This document shows, in pieces, positions 23,267 through 28,971 of a stretch of 28,971 nt of DNA. The DNA is taken from contig CAYPAW010000015.1 in the NCBI GenBank assembly GCA_964408795.1, positions 1 through 28,971 on the forward strand. The letters run 5' to 3'. Every line of letters starts with the position of its first letter. Positions within the stretch are counted from its first letter, which is position 1. Below the pieces are notes generated by a model that was not told the origin of the DNA, did not search any database, and saw nothing but the letters and a program-made list of their open reading frames with translations. This DNA is from JABMQB01 sp964408795 (GTDB lineage: Bacteria > Bacteroidota > Bacteroidia > Bacteroidales > Prolixibacteraceae). The position numbers were made by a program, and so were the translations under genes.

Positions 23267-25252
23267 ATGGGTAGGGTAAAAACAGGATTGCTTGTTGTTT
23301 TGGCAGGTCTTTTGGCATCGTGCAGTGCAACCCGTTTTGGAAAAATTGCCGCTGATTCCAGGGATATCGGTGAATATTATAAGGCGATTGAGAATTACCG
23401 GAAAGCGTACCGGAAAGAGAAGAAAGACCGTGACCTAAGGACTGAGTATGCCTACCAGCTGGCGGAATGTTACCGGTACATCGGGGAGTACGATCGTGCC
23501 GCTCTTTATTACCGGAATGCCATCCGGAGAAATTATCCGCTGATGGAAAGCTATCTGTGGTATGCCGAAATGTTACGGGCTACCCAGGAATATGAGGATG
23601 CTCAGGAGAGTTTTCGCATGTATCTTGATTCGGTCCCGGATAGTGAGATCGCTTTAAAAGGGTTGGAGGCCATTGAAAAAACCCGCTATTGGCAGGAAAA
23701 TCCAACCCGGCACATCGTAACCCGTATTAAAGAACTGAATTCCAGTGAAAGCGATTATTGTCCGGTTTTTGTCGCAGGCCGCGACAATGAAATCATTTTT
23801 ACATCCACACGGAAGGCTTCTACCGGTAAGAAAAAAAGCATGATCACCGGTCAGAAATATGCTGACCTTTACCGTTCCCGTTTTGAGATCCAACGACAAA
23901 AATGGGACAAACCCAATCTGATCGATCAAAACCTGGTGATTAACACCGGAGATGAAGAAGGAGCTTCAAGTCTGACTGCAAATGGGAGTAAAATGTTCTT
24001 TACCCGGTGCCGGTATGACAAAACACAAGACCTGGGATCTGAAATCTATTCTTCATCCCAGTCGAAAGGTTCATGGTCAAACCCGGTGAAAGTGAATGTG
24101 TTGGGAGACAGTATGGTCGTTGCTCATCCGGCCTTATCGGAAGATGAATCGGTATTGTATTTTGTTTCTGACATGCCTGGCGGTATGGGAGGCAAAGATA
24201 TCTGGATGGCCGATCAGGGAGGAGAGAACTTCTCAAATCCCCGTAATCTGGGACCGGAAATAAATACCCCGGGCGACGAGATGTTTCCGTATGTCAGAGG
24301 CAATGATGAACTCTATTTTTCTTCCAATTACCATCTTGGAATGGGGGGATTTGATATCTTCAAAGCCGTACGGGAAGAAGGGGGTTCCTGGACTGTTGAA
24401 AACATGGGTTCTCCCATCAATTCCCCCGGGGATGATTTCGGAATCGCTTTTGTTCAGGGGGAGAATAAAGGAATGCTGTCCTCCAACCGAAAAGGGTCCA
24501 GAGGCGATGACCTCTATTCTTTTTTGCTGCCTCCGAAAGTCTTTGAAGTCACAGGCCAGGTCTTCGATAAGGAAACAGGAAACCCCATAAACAATGCCTC
24601 GGTAAGAATAATCGGTACCGACGGAACAAACCTTAAAATTCGCGCTCAGGGTGGGAAATTCCATCAGAACCTGAGTTCGGAAACAGAATATGTCTTTGCT
24701 GCTTTCGAGGAAGGCTATTTAAATGACAAAGCCCGGGAATCAACCATCGGACTCGAAGACAGTAAGGAGTTTGTCGTTGATCTTTACCTGACCCCTACCG
24801 ATGCTCCGATTCGGATTCAAAACATTCATTACGAATTCAATTCTGCTGAGTTGTTACCGGAATCTATCGTTGCTCTGGATACCTTAATTGAGATCCTGGA
24901 AGTCAATCCCACCATTGTCATTGAACTGATGTCGCATACTGACCATATTGGCAGCGATGCGTTTAACTTCGAGTTATCCCAGCGACGGGCTCAGAGTGTT
25001 GTGGATTACCTGATATCCAAAGGAATTCACCCAGAGCGCCTGGTAGCCAAAGGCTATGGTGAAACATGGCCCAAACAGGTTACCCGTTCCCTGGCCCGGG
25101 AAGTCCCCTTCCTCAAACGGGGAGACCTTCTTACCGAAGAGTTTATCGAAAACCTCGCTGAGGAATCCCAGAAAGAGATAGCAAGAGCCATCAACCGGAG
25201 AACCGAGTTCAAGGTGCTTTCAACAGACTTCCATGAGCAGATTGAAGAGTAG
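23267..25252 (+). CDS. PorE-like OmpA/TPR/beta-propeller lipoprotein
   Basis: A 661-residue outer-membrane lipoprotein from the ATG at 23267; the frame is open further upstream but only this start places a signal with lipobox LLASC (Cys19) at the N-terminus. Order: TPR repeats (about 30-140: AIENYRKAYRKEK, RYIGEYDRAALYYRNAIRRN, EYEDAQESFRMYL), a PD40/WD-like propeller (about 155-430, repeated blocks such as ESVLYFVSDMPGGMGGKDIW and DELYFSSNYHLGMGGFDIF), a carboxypeptidase-regulatory-like domain (near 438-515, GQVFDKETGNPINNASVRI), and an OmpA peptidoglycan-binding domain (about 525-655, SHTDHIGSDAFNFELSQRRA). This architecture matches PorE of the Porphyromonas gingivalis T9SS, and two T9SS cargos lie nearby. 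Bacteroidota carry several such paralogs, so PorE itself is not certain. Confidence 0.85.
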   Translation: MGRVKTGLLVVLAGLLASCSATRFGKIAADSRDIGEYYKAIENYRKAYRKEKKDRDLRTEYAYQLAECYRYIGEYDRAALYYRNAIRRNYPLMESYLWYAEMLRATQEYEDAQESFRMYLDSVPDSEIALKGLEAIEKTRYWQENPTRHIVTRIKELNSSESDYCPVFVAGRDNEIIFTSTRKASTGKKKSMITGQKYADLYRSRFEIQRQKWDKPNLIDQNLVINTGDEEGASSLTANGSKMFFTRCRYDKTQDLGSEIYSSSQSKGSWSNPVKVNVLGDSMVVAHPALSEDESVLYFVSDMPGGMGGKDIWMADQGGENFSNPRNLGPEINTPGDEMFPYVRGNDELYFSSNYHLGMGGFDIFKAVREEGGSWTVENMGSPINSPGDDFGIAFVQGENKGMLSSNRKGSRGDDLYSFLLPPKVFEVTGQVFDKETGNPINNASVRIIGTDGTNLKIRAQGGKFHQNLSSETEYVFAAFEEGYLNDKARESTIGLEDSKEFVVDLYLTPTDAPIRIQNIHYEFNSAELLPESIVALDTLIEILEVNPTIVIELMSHTDHIGSDAFNFELSQRRAQSVVDYLISKGIHPERLVAKGYGETWPKQVTRSLAREVPFLKRGDLLTEEFIENLAEESQKEIARAINRRTEFKVLSTDFHEQIEE

Positions 25253-25346
25253 AAAACCTGAAAATACGATGAAATGTGGAAAGGAGTCATCGATAACCGC
25301 TTGAATCCTAAATTCTCCCTAATTTTTTGAGCCGAAGAATCGTGGA

Positions 25347-26633
25347 TTAGGAATGAATCAGTTTGTTGCCTATATGACAATGCAAACATCTTTTGGAATC
25401 ACAGTACGCATTTTTTAACTGAAGCAAAGCCTGTGTATCAAATGCCGATCGGGTAGTTATACCGAGCTGTTCCCAGTGAGCAATAACCGAATTTCTTTCC
25501 GGCGGCAACTGTTCCAGAAAATCAAGCGCACGATCTTTCAGGACGGGTTTCATCAGGGTGTCGCCATAAACAAATAGAAAAGGAACAACAACATTGATTA
25601 TCAATGTGTTTATAGATGTACTTCCCAAGTCTTTTTTCCTCTTTTTGGATTTTTTGTTAAACCGATAATGGGTATCCCAGTATTTCGAAGCAGTTACCTG
25701 AAACAGAGCCTGCAATTTTTCAAGCGATTCTATCTCAAGAATTTTTGAAAACAGGGATTCGGAATGATGGATTAAGGCTGCGAATTGCGCGATCCGCAGG
25801 GAGGGGAAGTTCCCCGGACGTAAACGCATGAATTTCCAGAGGTGACTTTCAATTCCTTTTAACTGATATTTTCTGTAAAGGTATGAATACTCTTCCCTGA
25901 GTTGCAAATAGTAGGGGTCGCCCAGCAGCTGTTCATTCAGTAATCCTGCATTTCCGAACAACAGAGCTTCCGTTCGAAAGAGATCGGATTTATGCTTTGC
26001 CAGAATATGCAAGGGCAACGATCTGGATAGCAACTCAAAAGGAACATTGTTTTTTTTAAATCCGAACATCCTCGCCAGAAACTGGTAAAATGTTTCGTTC
26101 CAGTTGGTTTTGTTCTCTTTCAGGCGTTGATGAATGGCTTCCGTTTTGCTTTCCAGTCTTTCAATCATAAGGCGGTGGTACCCTAGTTTCATGGCAAAAA
26201 GATCCATCTTATGAAACTGTTCTTCACAGGCGATCCATGTTTTTGAAGCCAGCAACTGTTGGTAATTCTTTTCCATTCTTTCAGAATAATGCATCTCCAG
26301 GGTAGGAATCTCGTTATGTCCGGAGGTATATACCGGTTTGTCGTATTGGCTAACCACGTGCAGGATCACATTGTCATATGCTTTGTCTTTGTCGTGGTTG
26401 TGGGTATACCAATCCGATGATTGTTTGTGGATCTCAACATTGCCTATCCATAGGGTGTGGTTGATTCTTATCCGTGCATTGAAAAAATCGGGACCTGAAT
26501 CCCGGTTTTTTCTGCCCGGATCGATTACTTCCAGAGATTCATGGTTTACAGTAGTGAGTGTATGGGTATAAAACAATTTGTTTTCCCAGATATAATGCAG
26601 GAATTCTTCGGGTTGGGTGGTTGGGCGATACAT
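25347..26633 (-). CDS. DUF2851 family protein, nuclease-like
   Basis: A 428-residue cytoplasmic protein of the Bacteroidota family DUF2851, function unknown. Near the N-terminus DSGPDFFNARI (45-55) is followed by GNVEIHKQSSDWYTHNHD (64-81): a Pro-Asp, then Glu-x-His 18 residues later, spaced as in the active site of PD-(D/E)XK nucleases. AYDNVILHVV follows. The middle is helical. The C-terminus has three cysteines, C411-x4-C-x2-C, and a further Cys lies at 136, a pattern that could bind zinc or an iron-sulfur cluster. A nuclease function is inferred from these motifs only. It converges on the PorE-like gene and lies downstream of the xylanase gene by 103 bases. Confidence 0.82.
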   Translation of the reverse strand: MYRPTTQPEEFLHYIWENKLFYTHTLTTVNHESLEVIDPGRKNRDSGPDFFNARIRINHTLWIGNVEIHKQSSDWYTHNHDKDKAYDNVILHVVSQYDKPVYTSGHNEIPTLEMHYSERMEKNYQQLLASKTWIACEEQFHKMDLFAMKLGYHRLMIERLESKTEAIHQRLKENKTNWNETFYQFLARMFGFKKNNVPFELLSRSLPLHILAKHKSDLFRTEALLFGNAGLLNEQLLGDPYYLQLREEYSYLYRKYQLKGIESHLWKFMRLRPGNFPSLRIAQFAALIHHSESLFSKILEIESLEKLQALFQVTASKYWDTHYRFNKKSKKRKKDLGSTSINTLIINVVVPFLFVYGDTLMKPVLKDRALDFLEQLPPERNSVIAHWEQLGITTRSAFDTQALLQLKNAYCDSKRCLHCHIGNKLIHS

Positions 26634-26736
26634 TTTTATTTTTGAGGTAAGGTAATCAAAAAATATGGATAAATCAATAATCTGCCTCTTTTCTTACGGA
26701 TTTCGTTTGGTTCCTTAAAATATAACAGGTTGGTTG

Positions 26737-28281
26737 TCAGTTAACAATCAATTTTCGTGTATGGGTAAAATTTTCAACTCTGATTTGAAGGAAATACAAT
26801 CCCGGTGCAGCATCCAGTTGTATTTGGGCCGAATTGAAATGGGGTGTATGGTTTAGTCGGATCTTTTTTCCGTCGGGAGCTATTGCCTGTATTTCTTTTA
26901 TTTCCTGTAATCCCTGGATGGTAAAGGTTCCGTTTGTAACCGGATTCGGGAAAACCGTGATCTGTGTATCATAGTTCCGGAATTGTTCTGAAAGGGCCGA
27001 TTCCTGATTGTATAGTGTGACTCTGAAGTAGGCTCTTTTGCGTGAGCCGTCCACGGCTTCGGCTACAACATTTACGGTTCCGTTTTTCTGGGCAGTCAGC
27101 AGTCCTTCTGCATTAATGGTCGCGAATCCTTCTTCGACAACTCCCCATTGAATTCCCGGGAATGTAACATTTTCAGGCGATAGTGTGGCTATCAACTGAA
27201 GGGTTCCGTTGGGAACTTCTATGCTAGCGTCTCCATTCTCGGAGGTGATGACTATGGAGCTCACTTCTACAAATGTTCCGTTCACATAGGCACGCAACCA
27301 TTGTAAGGCAGGCCTTTCCTTTCCATCGGTCTGGATAAGATAAGCCTTCTGACTGGTTCTCCACATTCCAGGACGGTACCCCCACAGGGTAATGCCCTGC
27401 ACCGATGGATGGTTCCAGAAAACCGGGAATATCTGTCGGTATTGGACCAGTTGATCCTGGTCTGTAGGTCCGTCAATATCAAGCTCGGTAACATAAATGG
27501 GGAGTCCGGTAGCTGCCAGTTTATTGAGGTTTGCCGTAAGAGTAGCTGGTGAGGTGTTCAGGGAAAAAGCATGAGCCTGCACCCCGATGGCGTCAATCAA
27601 CGAATCTTTTCTTAATAATTCAATGATTTCCAGGTATCGGTTGGTGTTTTCAGGGCTGTTGACAATGTTGTATTCATTAAGGGCAAGCCTGGTATCCGGG
27701 AATGCGTTTCTGGCATATCTGAATGCTTTCAAAACCCAGTCCCACCCTGTTTCTCCACTGCCTCCCAATGCATCACAGTAATTGCCTCCGCCGTTTCCTG
27801 ACTGATTGGGAGGATCATGCAACGGCTCATTGACCACTTCAATCCAATCGATGTCCGGATATCGTGCTGCCACCGCCTCAAACCATTCCTGTATCTCTTC
27901 CCTTTTTTCTGTGAGTGACAGGTTTTCAATCCACGAGGGTTGTTGGTTGCCCCAGACGAGAACATGCATTCGGAAAGGCATGTTGTGATCTTTGGCAGCC
28001 CTGTAGGCTGCATCCAGATTCGCCCAACTCATATTGTCCCTGTATTTTTCAACACTTCCCCATTTGCCTGCATTCTCAGGGGTCACCTGGTTCCAGTATT
28101 TTGTAAATCCCGGCCATTGAGAAGGGCTGTATATATTCCCAATGAATTTCGATTGCCCAAAGGCTATGGGTTCTTCGGCATCCGAAAGCATAGTCGGACC
28201 CGCATCATCCTGACCCGCTAAGAAGAGCGATGATATAAGAAGCGTAAAAACGAACAGAAGAATATGTGATTTTTGTTTCAT
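26737..28281 (-). CDS. GH10 endo-1,4-beta-xylanase with T9SS sorting domain
   Basis: A 514-residue secreted xylan-degrading enzyme. Signal peptide 1-22; GH10 barrel about 35-335 with HVLVWGNQQPSW (106-117), the acid/base Glu152 in VVNEPLHDP, LNEYNI (201-206), GVQAHAF (233-239) and the nucleophile Glu266 in YVTELDID. Residues about 340-425 are a bacterial Ig-like (Big_2-type) domain (ATLSPENVTFPGIQW, GLLTAQKNGTVNVVAEA). The last ~75 residues are a type A sorting domain (ITVFPNPVTNGTF, then GLYFLQIRVENFTHTRKLIV), which directs export and surface attachment through T9SS. Position 111 is Gly where many GH10 enzymes have a substrate-binding His after VW. An excellent promoter precedes it. No SusC/SusD pair is in the window. 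Confidence 0.94.
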   Translation of the reverse strand: MKQKSHILLFVFTLLISSLFLAGQDDAGPTMLSDAEEPIAFGQSKFIGNIYSPSQWPGFTKYWNQVTPENAGKWGSVEKYRDNMSWANLDAAYRAAKDHNMPFRMHVLVWGNQQPSWIENLSLTEKREEIQEWFEAVAARYPDIDWIEVVNEPLHDPPNQSGNGGGNYCDALGGSGETGWDWVLKAFRYARNAFPDTRLALNEYNIVNSPENTNRYLEIIELLRKDSLIDAIGVQAHAFSLNTSPATLTANLNKLAATGLPIYVTELDIDGPTDQDQLVQYRQIFPVFWNHPSVQGITLWGYRPGMWRTSQKAYLIQTDGKERPALQWLRAYVNGTFVEVSSIVITSENGDASIEVPNGTLQLIATLSPENVTFPGIQWGVVEEGFATINAEGLLTAQKNGTVNVVAEAVDGSRKRAYFRVTLYNQESALSEQFRNYDTQITVFPNPVTNGTFTIQGLQEIKEIQAIAPDGKKIRLNHTPHFNSAQIQLDAAPGLYFLQIRVENFTHTRKLIVN

Positions 28282-28307
28282 GCAGTTGGTTCCTGTTTTA
28301 TCAATGC

Positions 28308-28338
28308 CAAAAATAAAGAATTGAACGGAGATACCAAA
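28308..28338 (-). promoter_or_regulatory. Bacteroidetes consensus promoter of the GH10 gene
   Basis: On the minus strand TTTG (28338-28335), a 19-base spacer and TATTTTTG (28315-28308) match TTTG-N19-TAnnTTTG perfectly. The start codon lies 27 bases downstream of the -7 box, so the leader is very short. Confidence 0.8.
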
Positions 28339-28496
28339 TACAGGAATGCACGTTTCAAGAGGTTGTTTTGAGTTGCACTGAGCAAGTTTAACTGGTCCGT
28401 TTGCCCGGCTGAGGAAAATCCATCATCCAGGATACATCCTGTCAGCGTGTGATTCAGAAGTTATTTCTTGCTTGTTTACTGAAAATGTTCAGTGCA

Positions 28497-28971
28497 TTAA
28501 TAACTTTTGGTAACCAAAAATACATATTCCCCTTCCTGACTGGATCCGGATGTTGCTTTAAGAATGTAGATCCCGGATGAATGCCCGGAGAGATCAATCC
28601 GGACCGCAGCGGATGTATTGTATTCTTTGGTATATATCTTTTCTCCCAAGACTGTATAAACTGAAATCTCAGAAAGGATGCTGTGAGTGTCTTGTGGTTC
28701 CACGGTAAGGATCCCTTGGGTGGGATTCGGATAAATTCGGAATCTTCCCTGTTCGGATATGGTTGTATAGCTGCTGGTACGGTTCTGCACCCGCACGTTA
28801 ACCGAATCAGGAACCGACAAAGCCACTCCATCGTTTATAGAAAGACTGAAAATGAAGGTTGTATCAAGGGTGACTTCGGGAGCGGTAAAGGAGGGTTCAA
28901 CAGCGGTTTCATCGCTGAGGGTGATCCCTTCCGGGGCGGTCCACCGGTAGGTAAGGGGATCGTCATCCGGG
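28497..28971 (-). CDS. secreted protein, C-terminal part with T9SS sorting domain (partial)
   Basis: The frame is open across the right edge of the window, so only the last 157 or so residues are seen. Residues nearest the edge read PDDDPLTYRWTAPEG, then PSFTAPEVTLDTTFIFSLSI and VALSVPDSVNVRV, the pattern of a PKD/cadherin-like Ig domain that is common in surface proteins. After a short linker comes a type A sorting domain: FRIYPNPTQGILTV and GIYILKATSGSSQEGEYVFLV. The full protein is probably a large exported enzyme or adhesin. A GTG at 28826 is open in frame but is internal to the Ig-like domain, not a start. It ends 215 bases upstream of the GH10 gene on the same strand. Confidence 0.85.
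   Translation of the reverse strand, partial: PDDDPLTYRWTAPEGITLSDETAVEPSFTAPEVTLDTTFIFSLSINDGVALSVPDSVNVRVQNRTSSYTTISEQGRFRIYPNPTQGILTVEPQDTHSILSEISVYTVLGEKIYTKEYNTSAAVRIDLSGHSSGIYILKATSGSSQEGEYVFLVTKSY

Overview
The window is ordinary chromosomal DNA from a member of the Bacteroidota, most likely an anaerobic or marine Bacteroidales/Marinilabiliales-type organism. Evidence: type IX secretion (T9SS) C-terminal sorting domains on two secreted proteins, a PorE-like OmpA/TPR lipoprotein, type III glutamine synthetase, DUF2851, DUF4956 and DUF2490 families, almost no Shine-Dalgarno sequences, and several promoters of the Bacteroidetes form (TTTG, 19 bp, TAnnTTTG). I see no tRNA, rRNA, CRISPR, integrase, transposase or phage gene.

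Layout. Bases 1-3130 hold housekeeping genes: kbl (glycine C-acetyltransferase, +), then on the minus strand queG (tRNA queuosine), a SufT/MIP18-type DUF59 protein and SufE, two iron-sulfur assembly factors. Bases 3131-10278 are a plus-strand envelope region: an AraC-type regulator, an OmpA protein with a lectin-like domain, a divergent lysozyme/transglycosylase-like protein, a secreted Met-rich protein of unknown function, and a tight operon of a VTC-type polyphosphate polymerase, a DUF4956 membrane protein and a DUF2490 outer-membrane barrel. Bases 10339-20338 are all minus strand: a TPR/OmpA-like lipoprotein with an M20 dipeptidase, a deoxynucleoside kinase, the conserved rpsO-pnp pair, and a TldD-TldE protease pair. 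Then come glnN (GSIII, +) and the PorE-like lipoprotein (+), and on the minus strand a DUF2851 protein, a GH10 xylanase and the C-terminal end of another T9SS-exported protein that runs off the right edge.

The most notable signals are non-coding. A ~140-bp intergenic element occurs twice in the same orientation (3381-3520 and 6810-6949; 9 differences in 140 aligned bases). Each copy has two potential stem-loops, lies downstream of a CCCGAT-type palindrome, and the pair brackets the AraC-OmpA-transglycosylase-like block. A second, REP-like family (a palindrome centred on ATTCATGAAT followed directly by a CTGT/ACAG hairpin) occurs at 2-34 and 3183-3219, bracketing the kbl-queG-suf block. A perfect 22-bp AT-rich palindrome (8175-8196) lies just before the VTC operon and is a good operator candidate.

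Among proteins, the VTC/DUF4956/DUF2490 set, the mismatch between a Tat-signal TldD and a signal-less TldE, and the PD-(D/E)XK-like and cysteine signatures of the DUF2851 protein are the best leads. All functional calls come from reading motifs in the sequence; no database search was run.
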